The notes under the pieces are model-generated. The model was not told the DNA's origin. It searched no databases and was given only the letters and a program-made list of their open reading frames with translations. A program made the translations under genes and the position numbers. A stretch of 53,804 bases of DNA, from the NCBI GenBank assembly GCA_038135065.1, contig JAYPWI010000025.1, forward strand, positions 1 to 53,804, read 5' to 3'. This document shows positions 32,889 through 41,384 of this stretch, piece by piece; position 1 is the stretch's first letter, and every line of letters starts with the position of its first letter. Origin of the DNA: JAYPWI01 sp038135065. GTDB taxonomy: Bacteria > Actinomycetota > Acidimicrobiia > Acidimicrobiales > Poriferisodalaceae.

Positions 32889-34390
32889 GAGCCCTCATCT
32901 CGGTGTACGACAAGACCGGCGTGGTTGCATTCGCTGGCCGTTTGGCTGGGTTGGGCTGGGAGATCGTGTCGAGTGGCGGTACCGCCCGCGAGTTGGCCGA
33001 GGCGGGGATCGACGTCGTGGCGGTAGAGGGTGTGACCGGGAGCCCCGAGATGCTCGATGGGCGGGTCAAGACCCTCCATCCGGCTATCCACGGTGGAATC
33101 CTCGCCGATCGCTCGAAGCCCGAGCATCTTGCCGCCCTGGTGGAACAGGGGATCACCCCGATCGATCTGGTCGTGTGCAACCTGTACCCCTTTCGATCGG
33201 ACCCGAGCGTGGAGTTGATCGACATCGGGGGACCAACCATGGTGCGGGCTGCGGCCAAGAACCACGATGCGGTGGGTATCGTCGTCGACCCGGCCGACTA
33301 CGACGTGGTGGTCGACGAGTTGGCCAGCGTCGGAGCCCTCTCGGCGGCGACCCGCCGCCGTCTTGCCCGGGCAGCTTTTGCTCACACGGCTGCCTACGAC
33401 GCGGCCATCGTCGGCTGGCTCGACGACGGCGACCCGATGCCCCCGACCCTGCATCTGGCCCTCGAACGAGCCCAGGAGGTCCGTTATGGGGAGAATCCTC
33501 ACCAGCAAGGCGCCCGGTACCGAGAGATCGGAACCACACCCTGGTGGGATGCCGTCGTGCAACACGAGGGAATGGCCCTCAGCTACCTGAATCTTTTCGA
33601 CGCCGATGCCGCATGGCGGGTAGCCCATGACCTCGGGTCGATGTCGGGTCAGGCTGCGGTGGCCATCATCAAGCACGCCAACCCGTGCGGCGCCGCGGTC
33701 GGCGTCGAGCTGGCCGACACCTACCAGAGGGCCTATGACTGTGACCCCAGGTCGGCGTTCGGTGGCATCGTGGCGGTCAATCGGGTCCTCGATCTGGCAA
33801 CGGTGTCGAACATCGAGGCCGCTGCGCAGGCCGATCTGATCATCGCCCCGGGCTTCGAGGACGGGGTCGTCGAGCGACTGCGGGCGAAGCGCAAGAACAC
33901 TCGTGTCCTCGAAGGTCCGCCGCCCGGTGCAGTGCGCACCGAACTCCGGCAGATCACCGGCGGGTGGCTGGCCCAGACACCTCACCACTTCGGGACCGGT
34001 CGGGCGGACTGGCAGGTGGTGACGGAGCGGCAGCCCACCGAAGCGGAGTGGGCCGACGCAGCGTTCGCCTGGCGGGTGTGCGGGCATGTGACGTCCAACG
34101 CCATCGTGTTGGCCAAGGGCGGGACGGCCTGGGGAATCGGAGCTGGCCAGCAGAACAGGGTCGAATCGGGTCAGTTGGCAGCGTCGAAGGCCGCTGGCCG
34201 AGCGGCGGGGGGGGCCTGCGCGAGTGACGCCTTCTACCCGTTCCCCGATGGGGTCGAGGCCGCAGCGGAGGCTGGGGTGGCCGTGGTCGTGCAGCCGGGA
34301 GGCGCCATGCGCGACGCGGACGTGATCGCCCGGGCCGACGAGCTGGGCCTGGCCATGATCTTCACCGGGGAGCGCCATTTCCGCCACTGA
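32885..34390 (+). CDS. purH: Bifunctional AICAR transformylase / IMP cyclohydrolase
   Basis: Last two steps of IMP synthesis. The 501-aa product has the N-terminal MGS-like cyclohydrolase domain (LISVYDKTGVVAFAGRLAGLG, GGTARELAEAGI, DGRVKTLHPAIHGGIL) and a C-terminal transformylase domain with the catalytic Lys-His in IIKHANPCGAAVG, and SAFGGIVAVNR. It ends FTGERHFRH. purN-purH coupling is usual in actinobacteria. Confidence 0.97.
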   Translation: MRALISVYDKTGVVAFAGRLAGLGWEIVSSGGTARELAEAGIDVVAVEGVTGSPEMLDGRVKTLHPAIHGGILADRSKPEHLAALVEQGITPIDLVVCNLYPFRSDPSVELIDIGGPTMVRAAAKNHDAVGIVVDPADYDVVVDELASVGALSAATRRRLARAAFAHTAAYDAAIVGWLDDGDPMPPTLHLALERAQEVRYGENPHQQGARYREIGTTPWWDAVVQHEGMALSYLNLFDADAAWRVAHDLGSMSGQAAVAIIKHANPCGAAVGVELADTYQRAYDCDPRSAFGGIVAVNRVLDLATVSNIEAAAQADLIIAPGFEDGVVERLRAKRKNTRVLEGPPPGAVRTELRQITGGWLAQTPHHFGTGRADWQVVTERQPTEAEWADAAFAWRVCGHVTSNAIVLAKGGTAWGIGAGQQNRVESGQLAASKAAGRAAGGACASDAFYPFPDGVEAAAEAGVAVVVQPGGAMRDADVIARADELGLAMIFTGERHFRH

Positions 34391-34417
34391 AGCGGCCCTC
34401 ACGGACAGGCGTTGGGT

Positions 34418-34423
34418 TATGGT
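34418..34423 (+). promoter_or_regulatory. -10 element TATGGT for folD (leaderless type)
   Basis: TATGGT ends 6 nt before the GTG at 34430. The 39-bp gap after purH has no Shine-Dalgarno site. Confidence 0.45.
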
Positions 34424-34429
34424 CGGCCG

Positions 34430-35275
34430 GTGAGCGCAATCGTCCTCGACGGACAGAGCCTGGCCGAAGCGGTCAAGGCCGACCTGCGTGCCCGGGTGGC
34501 TGCAATGTCCGTGGTGCCCGGGCTGGGGACGATCTTGGTTGGGGACGACCCGGCCTCCCACAGCTATGTGGGGGCCAAGATCAGGGACTGTGCGGAGGTG
34601 GGGATCTCGTCGATTCACGAACACCTGCCGGCTGACGTGGATCAAGCCACCCTCGACGTGACCATCGAGCGATTCAACAACGACCCGGCGGTGCACGCGT
34701 TCATCGTCCAGTTGCCCCTGCCAGCTCATCTCGACGAGGAGCGAGTCCTGCTGGCCATCGACCCGTCGAAGGACGCGGATGGTCTGCATCCGGTCAATCT
34801 GGGCCGGCTCGTCATGGGGGCAGACGGCCCCCTCCCGTGTACTCCACGGGGTATCCAGTTCATGCTCGAGCACTACGGGGTTCCCGTCGAGGGCCGTCAC
34901 GTGGTGGTCATCGGTCGGGGCCTCACCATTGGCCGCCCCATGGCTCTCCTGCTCGCCCTCAAACGACCGGTGGCCAACGCAGCGGTCACCGTGGTGCACA
35001 CCGGGGTTGACGACATGGCCGCGTTCACCCGGCAGGCTGACATCGTCATCGCTGCAGCCGGGGTCCCCAACCTGGTCACGGCCGACATGGTCAAGCCAGG
35101 GGCCGCCGTGGTTGGGGGCGGGCTGACCAGGGATGGCAAGCGCATCCTGTCCGACGTCGACGAGTCGGTGGGGGAGGTGGCTGGCTGGGTTACCCCCCGG
35201 CTCGGCGGGGTGGGGCCGATGACGCGGGCCATGCTGCTGGCCAACACGGTGGATGCTGCTGCAAACGTTGGGTGA
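34430..35275 (+). CDS. folD: Methylenetetrahydrofolate dehydrogenase / cyclohydrolase
   Basis: Interconverts methylene-, methenyl- and 10-formyl-THF, supplying the formyl donor for PurN and PurH upstream. From the GTG at 34430 the product is 281 aa. Catalytic Tyr and Lys lie in SHSYVGAKIRDC; FIVQLPLP, DPSKDADGLHPVNLG and the NADP-binding GRGLTIGRPMALLL follow. It ends GVGPMTRAMLLANTV. The ORF opens at 34412; the later start fits homology and promoter. Confidence 0.95.
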   Translation: MSAIVLDGQSLAEAVKADLRARVAAMSVVPGLGTILVGDDPASHSYVGAKIRDCAEVGISSIHEHLPADVDQATLDVTIERFNNDPAVHAFIVQLPLPAHLDEERVLLAIDPSKDADGLHPVNLGRLVMGADGPLPCTPRGIQFMLEHYGVPVEGRHVVVIGRGLTIGRPMALLLALKRPVANAAVTVVHTGVDDMAAFTRQADIVIAAAGVPNLVTADMVKPGAAVVGGGLTRDGKRILSDVDESVGEVAGWVTPRLGGVGPMTRAMLLANTVDAAANVG

Positions 35276-35295
35276 CGGGCTGACACACTGGACCC

Positions 35296-36681
35296 ATGGC
35301 CGAGGGTCGGGGACGGTTGCAGCGAGTGTTCGGTCGACTCCGGCGGGCATGGTCATCCACGGGTCCCAGCCCGGCGGAACTGGAGCTCGGTCCTCGCCTG
35401 ATCGAACCCGAGCACCTCGATCAACTGCGGCGGCAACTCGACGACATCGTGCGGGTCCGGGGTGGAGAGCTGGCGGCTCGGCGCCGCGCCCAGGTCGTGG
35501 CCGAGGCGTTCCTGGGCTACGACACCGACGAGCAGGGTCGCTTCTTCGAGCTGCTGGCCACCGAGTACGGGGTCGATCACCAAGCCGTGGACACCGCTAT
35601 GGCTGCGGTGAGCCTGGCTGAGGAACCCGAGGCCCGGGGTCAAGCAGAATCCGAGCTGCGACGTGCCCTCACCCCCCGGTGGGAGGCAGTCTTCCGTCGG
35701 TTCATCGGGGTCGATTCGGGCTTGGCCTTCCTAGTGCAATTCCGCAGTGACCTTCTTGCTCGGGGTCGCCTCGACCCGAGCCTGCGCCTGGTCGAGGAGG
35801 ATCTGCGTCGACTGCTCGATCAGTTCTTCGACGTCGGCCTGTTGACCCTCACCCGGGTGACATGGAGTTCGCCTGCCTCGCTCCTCGAGAAGCTGATCGA
35901 ATACGAGGCGGTCCATGCCATCACCAGCTGGGATGACCTCCGCAACCGCTTGGGTCCCGACAGGCGCTTGTTCGCGTACCAGCACCCGGCCCTCCCCGAC
36001 GATCTGCTCATCTTCGTGGAGGTAGCCCTGACCAAGGGTCTGGCCGACAGCATCGTGCGTCTCCTCGATCCCACCGAGATCGATCCCGACCCTGCCGAGG
36101 CCGACACGGCGATCTTCTACTCCATCTCCAACTGTCAGCCAGGTTTGGCCGGTGTGCGACTGGGCGACTTCCTCATCAAAGGGGTGGTCGGCGAGTTGGT
36201 GCTCGAGCTTCCCCGCCTCGACACCTTTGCCACCCTGTCACCCATCCCTGGCTTCCGCGCCTGGTTGGCCGAGCACCTCGCGGCAGGGGTGGATGCTGGA
36301 CCCGAGGACGACCCTGTGGGCAGCGAGCGGCTCCGAACTGCGCTTTCCGACGAGGACTGGCATCGTGACGAGGCCCTGGTNNNNNNNNNNGTATCGGAGT
36401 TGGCGGATGCCCTGCCCGGTTTGTGCGCCCAATACCTGGTCGAGGCAAAGCGAGGGCAGCGAGCTCTGGATCCGGTGGCCAACTTCCACCTGTCGAATGG
36501 TGCCCGGGTCGAACGGGTGCTCTATCTGGCCAACCCGGATCCGGTCGGCCAGGAGCGAGCTCTCGGGATGATGGTCAACTATCGCTACGAACCAGAGCAC
36601 ATCGAGGCCCGGCACGATGCCTACCTCCACGGAGGAGAGGTGGCCGTGTCCGAAGAGGTCCGATCCCTCCTCGATCCCTGA
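35296..36681 (+). CDS. mcd: Malonyl-CoA decarboxylase (contains a 10-N gap)
   Basis: Decarboxylates malonyl-CoA to acetyl-CoA. About 461 aa, counting four unknown codons. An N-terminal helical region (1-140) precedes the catalytic domain with AITSWDDLRNRLGPDRRLFA, HPALPDDLLIFVEVALTKGL, the serine-containing FYSISNCQPGLAGV, LSPIPGFRAWL, and the histidine segment DPVANFHLSNGA, then MVNYRYEPEHIEA. The N run at 36381-36390 keeps the frame, so its size may be close to true. CACACT ends 6 nt before the ATG. In actinobacteria this enzyme may work in fatty-acid turnover. Confidence 0.87.
   Translation: MAEGRGRLQRVFGRLRRAWSSTGPSPAELELGPRLIEPEHLDQLRRQLDDIVRVRGGELAARRRAQVVAEAFLGYDTDEQGRFFELLATEYGVDHQAVDTAMAAVSLAEEPEARGQAESELRRALTPRWEAVFRRFIGVDSGLAFLVQFRSDLLARGRLDPSLRLVEEDLRRLLDQFFDVGLLTLTRVTWSSPASLLEKLIEYEAVHAITSWDDLRNRLGPDRRLFAYQHPALPDDLLIFVEVALTKGLADSIVRLLDPTEIDPDPAEADTAIFYSISNCQPGLAGVRLGDFLIKGVVGELVLELPRLDTFATLSPIPGFRAWLAEHLAAGVDAGPEDDPVGSERLRTALSDEDWHRDEALXXXXVSELADALPGLCAQYLVEAKRGQRALDPVANFHLSNGARVERVLYLANPDPVGQERALGMMVNYRYEPEHIEARHDAYLHGGEVAVSEEVRSLLDP
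36381..36390. other. Assembly gap (10 N)
   Basis: Ten undetermined bases lie inside the malonyl-CoA decarboxylase gene. The reading frame continues across them in the homologous frame. Ten N is a common scaffold placeholder, so the true length is uncertain. Confidence 0.99.
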
Positions 36682-36715
36682 CCGGTAGGGTTTCGCCGGT
36701 ACTGGAGGCCGGTCG

Positions 36716-38506
36716 ATGGGCGAACCCGACGGGGTTCACGACGATGTCAGCGAGGTGGGTTCTGCCCGGGCCGGGGTGGTGCTGGCCGAGGGTGCCCGCC
36801 TGGTGTGGAGCTATGTCCGGCGAGCCCCCGGGGTGTTCGCGGTGTCGCTCAGCGGGGCGTGCCTCTACGCCCTGATGCTGGTCGGGGGCACGGTGGTGAT
36901 CGGCCGGGCCACCGACGAAGTTGTGGTTCCCGCCTTCACCGACGGGGCCGACGTCGGGTCGGTGTGGTGGGTGGTAGCCCTGATCACGGGGGCAGCCACC
37001 TTGCGGTCCATGGGCGTGGTCCTGCGCCGCTTTTTCGGTTCGATGACCACCGAGCGCAACAACCGGTGGCTACGACGGCGCCTGGCCGACATCTACGTGC
37101 ATCGCTCCCTTGCCGAACTGAAGGCGCGACCCACTGGGCAGCTGCTGGCCCACGCCGACACCGATGTCGAGGTCTCGACCATGGTGTTGCAACCCCTGGC
37201 CTTCACCCTGTCGATGTCAGTGGTGGCCGTGGCTGCGGTGGCCACCCTGTGGGGGATCGATCCCTGGCTGGTCGCGGTGGCCGTCGGCGTTTTTCCGGCC
37301 ACCTGGTTCGCCAACCGTCTGTTCACCCAGCGGGTCATCGAGCCCGCCAGCCGGGTACGGGTCGCCGTGGGTGAGGTGAGCGCCGTCGTCCACGAAAGCA
37401 TCGACGGGGCACTGGTCGTCAAGACACTGGGCCGGGAGGCCGCAGAGTCCGAGCGCCTGCGTCAGCCAGCCCGCTTGTTGGCCGAGACCCGCATTCGCAT
37501 CGGGCATCTACGAGCCAACCTCGAACCGGCGCTCGACATGTTGCCCAACCTGGGCATGGTCGCCGTGCTCGCCATCGGGGCCTGGCGGGTCGACGGGGGA
37601 GGGGTGAGCACGGGCGAGGTCGTCCAGGCCATGGTTCTGTTCCAACAGCTCGCCTTCCCCATGCGAATCATCGGCTTCTTTCTGGAAGAGAACGCAACGT
37701 CGGTGGTGGCCGCCCGTCGGCTCCGGCGGGTGTTCGATCTCCCCGTCGCCGGACGCTTCGGTGGTTCGACCCCGCTGAGGGAAGGCCCCCTCAGCGTCCG
37801 CTTCGAGGATGTGTCGTTCTCCTACGGCTCCGATCGGGTACTCGACGGCTGCTCCTTCGACGTCGCTCCAGGCGAGGTGGTGGCCCTGGTCGGCGCCACG
37901 GGCTCGGGGAAGTCGACGGTGGCCCACCTACTGGCCGGTCTGATCGAGCCCGCGACGGGGCGCATCGAGCTGGGCGGTGTGGCCCTCGGCGAGGTGGAGG
38001 CTGATGTGCTGCGTCAGCGGACCTCGTTGGTGTCCCAGGAGGCCTTCCTCTTCGCTGATTCACTGGCCGCCAACGTCGATCTCGATCGAGGGCAGCCGCC
38101 TGATCGGCGCGAGCGGTGGGCGGCGGCGGCCGGTGTCGATTTCGTCGATGACCTCGACGCCGGATGGTCGACCGTGGTCGGCGAGCGAGGGATCACCCTC
38201 TCTGGTGGCCAGCGTCAGCGGGTGGCTCTGGCTCGCGCCCTGGCTGGTGAGCCCGGGCTGCTGGTGCTCGATGACGCGACCTCGGCGGTGGATCCGGTTA
38301 CCGAACAGCAGATTCTCCGGTCTCTGGGCCATGAACTCGCAGCAACGACCCTCGTGGTCGCTCACCGGGTGTCGACCATCGAGTTGGCCGATCGCGTTCT
38401 CTTCCTCGACAACGGGCGGATCGCTCGGGCCGGCACCCATCGGGACCTCCTTGCCGAACCCGGCTACGCAAGGCTGATCCGGGCGTATGAGGCGGGGTCG
38501 TCGTGA
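36716..38506 (+). CDS. ABC exporter half-transporter A (degenerate Walker B)
   Basis: A 596-aa type IV exporter half: about six transmembrane helices (residues 30-320), then a nucleotide-binding domain. Walker A is VGATGSGKST (near 394), signature LSGGQRQRVALARALA (near 494), Walker B LLVLDDATSAVDP, and H-loop VVAHRVST. The catalytic Glu after Walker B is Asp, as in the non-hydrolysing site of heterodimeric exporters. GGAGG (36704-36708) sits 7 nt before the ATG, with a -10 TAGGGT at 36686-36691. Its stop overlaps the partner start (GTGA). The substrate is unknown. Confidence 0.93.
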   Translation: MGEPDGVHDDVSEVGSARAGVVLAEGARLVWSYVRRAPGVFAVSLSGACLYALMLVGGTVVIGRATDEVVVPAFTDGADVGSVWWVVALITGAATLRSMGVVLRRFFGSMTTERNNRWLRRRLADIYVHRSLAELKARPTGQLLAHADTDVEVSTMVLQPLAFTLSMSVVAVAAVATLWGIDPWLVAVAVGVFPATWFANRLFTQRVIEPASRVRVAVGEVSAVVHESIDGALVVKTLGREAAESERLRQPARLLAETRIRIGHLRANLEPALDMLPNLGMVAVLAIGAWRVDGGGVSTGEVVQAMVLFQQLAFPMRIIGFFLEENATSVVAARRLRRVFDLPVAGRFGGSTPLREGPLSVRFEDVSFSYGSDRVLDGCSFDVAPGEVVALVGATGSGKSTVAHLLAGLIEPATGRIELGGVALGEVEADVLRQRTSLVSQEAFLFADSLAANVDLDRGQPPDRRERWAAAAGVDFVDDLDAGWSTVVGERGITLSGGQRQRVALARALAGEPGLLVLDDATSAVDPVTEQQILRSLGHELAATTLVVAHRVSTIELADRVLFLDNGRIARAGTHRDLLAEPGYARLIRAYEAGSS

Positions 38507-40305
38507 GCGCGACCAACGAGTCACCTGAGATCGGCGACCGGCCGACCGAGCCAGCGTTGCACATCTTGCGTCGAGGGCTGGCGGTCACCCCCACCCTGCG
38601 GCGAGGCCTCGCCTTCACCATCGCGGCCGCCGTGCTGGGCGCGGTCGGCAAGCTGATGGTTCCCCTGCTGATTCGGGTGGCCACCGACCGGGGACTTCGG
38701 CCTGGTTCTGACCCTGATCTGGGCTTCGTGCTCACTGCGTGCGGGGCGGCCGCCCTCCTCATCATGGGGATCTTCCTGCTCCAGCGGTGGGCCTTCGTTC
38801 GCCTGGTGGTCCTCACCGAGCGTTCGCTGCTCGAGCTCCGGATGTCGTTGTTCGAGCACCTGCACCGGCTGAGCATCGCCCACCACGAGACGTCGCGGCG
38901 GGGCGTGCTCGTGGCCCGAGTGACCAGTGATGTCGAACAACTCGGGAAGTTCTTCGAGTGGGCCGGCATGTCGTGGATCATCAACACCACCCTGCTGACG
39001 GGAACCCTCGTCGTCATGCTGGTCGTCTCGTGGCAGCTCACCGTGGTGGTGCTGCTCGCCTACGTGGCCCTCATCCCCATCCTGCGCGCCATCCAGGTGC
39101 GGCAGCTCAGGGCGTACTCGACCCTTCGCACCCGGGTGGGTGAGACCCTCGGCGAGTTCAGCGAAGCCATCGGCGGTGCCCTGACGATCAGGGCCTTCGG
39201 TTTGGAGGATCGGGCCGGCCGCCGCCTGAACGACGCCATCGACCGGCAGTACCGGGCCCGGATGAAGGCGGTGCGGTTCTTCTCCGTGCTGTTCACCCTG
39301 GGGGACCTCTTCGGGGCGGTTGCCCTGTCATCGGTGGTCCTCGCCGCTGCATGGTGGGGCGATGCCTGGGATCTGCAGCTCGGTCAGGTCCTGGCTTTCG
39401 TCTTCCTGGTGACCCTGGTGGCCGGGCCGGTGGGCGAGCTCAGCGAGATTCTGGATCAGACACAGATTGCACTGGCCGGCTGGCAGAAGATCCTGGGGGT
39501 GCTCGACACCCCGGTCGGTATCGTCGAGCCCGATCGCGGACGCAGCCTGCCCGATGGTCCGCTCGACGTCGAGCTGCGGAATGTCTCGTTCTCGTATCGA
39601 CCCGGCACCACCGTGCTCGGCGATGTGACGTTGACCATTCCCGCTGGCACGCGGGTGGCCGTGGTCGGGGCGACGGGGAGTGGCAAAAGCACCCTGGCCA
39701 AGCTCCTCGTCCGACTCGTGGAACCCGACGAGGGAGAGATCCGGGTTGGCGGGGTCCCTCTGCCCTGCGTCGACCCCGGAGCGCGTCGAGCTGCGATTCG
39801 GATGGTGCCCCAGGATGGTTTCCTGTTCGACACCACCCTCGCCGACAACATCGCCTACGGACGTCCGGGAGCAGATCGCACTGCGGTCGAGGTCGCCGTG
39901 GACGACCTCGGTCTCCGATGGTGGGTCGATCGTCTCCCCGCCGGCCTCGATACCCAGGCCGGGGAGCGGGGCGACTCCCTGTCGGTGGGTGAACGACAGT
40001 TGGTGGCGCTGGTACGGGCCCAGGTGGCAGATCCGGGGTTGCTGATCCTCGACGAGGCGACGAGCAGCGTCGATCCCGAAACGGAGATGGCCCTGGCCGA
40101 CGCTCTGGAACGGTTGGCCCAGGGAAGAACAACGGTGAGCATTGCCCATCGACTGTCGACGGCCGAGCGAGCCGACCTGGTGCTCGTCATCGACCGAGGG
40201 CGTTTGGTGGGCGTCGGCCCCCACCACGAACTCCTGGGTAGCAACGAGGTCTACCAGGCACTGCACCGGAGTTGGATAGGGGCCACCCGATCCGATCGAG
40301 TCTGA
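38503..40305 (+). CDS. ABC exporter half-transporter B (canonical Walker B, altered signature)
   Basis: A 600-aa exporter half coupled to the previous gene. Transmembrane domain about residues 30-320; nucleotide-binding domain with Walker A GATGSGKST (near 388), signature LSVGERQLVALVRAQ in place of LSGGQ (near 492), Walker B LLILDEATSSVDP with the catalytic Glu, and H-loop SIAHRLST. Pairing with half A gives one normal site (A signature with B Walker) and one degenerate site (B signature with A Walker), the arrangement of TM287/288- and BmrCD-type heterodimers. Drug or lipid export is possible. Confidence 0.93.
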   Translation: MSATNESPEIGDRPTEPALHILRRGLAVTPTLRRGLAFTIAAAVLGAVGKLMVPLLIRVATDRGLRPGSDPDLGFVLTACGAAALLIMGIFLLQRWAFVRLVVLTERSLLELRMSLFEHLHRLSIAHHETSRRGVLVARVTSDVEQLGKFFEWAGMSWIINTTLLTGTLVVMLVVSWQLTVVVLLAYVALIPILRAIQVRQLRAYSTLRTRVGETLGEFSEAIGGALTIRAFGLEDRAGRRLNDAIDRQYRARMKAVRFFSVLFTLGDLFGAVALSSVVLAAAWWGDAWDLQLGQVLAFVFLVTLVAGPVGELSEILDQTQIALAGWQKILGVLDTPVGIVEPDRGRSLPDGPLDVELRNVSFSYRPGTTVLGDVTLTIPAGTRVAVVGATGSGKSTLAKLLVRLVEPDEGEIRVGGVPLPCVDPGARRAAIRMVPQDGFLFDTTLADNIAYGRPGADRTAVEVAVDDLGLRWWVDRLPAGLDTQAGERGDSLSVGERQLVALVRAQVADPGLLILDEATSSVDPETEMALADALERLAQGRTTVSIAHRLSTAERADLVLVIDRGRLVGVGPHHELLGSNEVYQALHRSWIGATRSDRV

Positions 40306-40370
40306 CCAGGAGGCGCAACTGCGCTAGAACAGCAGGCTCAGGCACGTCCATCTCGGAAGGATCCCCCATC

Positions 40371-41360
40371 GTGAACGACCCAGTACGCGTCGCGGTCACC
40401 GGTGCAGCCGGTCAGATCGGCTACAGCCTCCTGTTCCGCATTGCCTCGGGCTCGATGCTCGGCCCGGATCAGCCCGTCATCCTGCAGATGCTCGAGATCG
40501 AGCCAGCGTTGGGGGCCCTCGCTGGGGTGAAGATGGAACTCGACGACTGCGCGTTCCCCCTGCTGGCCGGCACGGTGGAGACGGCCGATCCCAACGAGGC
40601 GTTCGACGGGGCCGACTACGCCCTGTTGGTCGGTTCCATGCCGCGTCGTGAGGGCATGGAACGCAGTGACCTGCTCGAGGCCAACGGCGGCATTTTCACC
40701 GGTCAGGGAGCAGCGCTGTCGGCCGGGGCCAGCAGTGACGTGAAGGTGCTGGTGGTGGGTAATCCGGCGAACACGAACTGCCTGATCGCCATGCACAACG
40801 CGCCGAATATCGCCAACGAGCAGTTCACGGCGATGACCCGACTGGACCACAACCGGGCCATCGCCCAGCTGGCCGGCAAAGCAGGGGTGTCGGTGAACGA
40901 CATCCGCCGGATGACCATCTGGGGCAATCACTCCGCGACCCAGTACCCCGACATCTTCCACGCCGAGGTCAACGGGGCCATCGCCGCCGGAGTGGTGAAC
41001 GATCAGGAATGGCTGGAGAGTGACTTCATCCCCACCGTGCAGCAGCGCGGCGCGGCCATCATCAAGGCTCGTGGTGCGTCCTCGGCTGCCTCTGCCGCGT
41101 CGGCCGCAGTTGATCACATGCGGAGCTGGGCGACGGGAACGCCGGACGGCGACTGGGTCTCCATGGCCATCCCGTCGACCGGTGACTACGGGGCGCCCGA
41201 GGGCATCATCACCTCGTATCCCTGCACCACGGCGGACGGCTCCTACCAGGTGGTGACCGGGCTCGACATCGACGAGTTCTCTCGGGGCAAGATCGAGGCG
41301 TCGTGGGCCGAGCTCGTCGAAGAGCGGGACACGGTGGCCGGGATGGGCCTGCTGGGCTGA
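40371..41360 (+). CDS. mdh: Malate dehydrogenase
   Basis: NAD-dependent oxidation of malate to oxaloacetate in the TCA cycle. From the GTG at 40371 the 329-aa product begins MNDPVRVAVTGAAGQIGYSLLF with the Rossmann GAAGQIG. Substrate and catalytic residues lie in MPRREGMERSDLLEANG, TRLDHNRAIAQLA and the His of IWGNHSATQYPD. The length matches the 329-aa actinobacterial form. GGAAGGA lies 9 nt upstream. The ORF opens earlier at 40272, overlapping ABC half B. Confidence 0.96.
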   Translation: MNDPVRVAVTGAAGQIGYSLLFRIASGSMLGPDQPVILQMLEIEPALGALAGVKMELDDCAFPLLAGTVETADPNEAFDGADYALLVGSMPRREGMERSDLLEANGGIFTGQGAALSAGASSDVKVLVVGNPANTNCLIAMHNAPNIANEQFTAMTRLDHNRAIAQLAGKAGVSVNDIRRMTIWGNHSATQYPDIFHAEVNGAIAAGVVNDQEWLESDFIPTVQQRGAAIIKARGASSAASAASAAVDHMRSWATGTPDGDWVSMAIPSTGDYGAPEGIITSYPCTTADGSYQVVTGLDIDEFSRGKIEASWAELVEERDTVAGMGLLG

Positions 41361-41366
41361 CGCTCG

Positions 41367-41384
41367 GCCGCCCTCTTAGGCGGC
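41367..41384. terminator. Stem-loop between convergent mdh and the flavoprotein gene
   Basis: GCCGCC and GGCGGC pair around CTCTTA. The loop contains the stop codon of the reverse-strand gene. There is no T-run. It may terminate both convergent transcripts. Confidence 0.4.

Noticed and set aside
32687..35356. 889-codon open frame on the reverse strand.
   Set aside because: It is antisense to purH and folD; long shadow frames are common in high-GC DNA.
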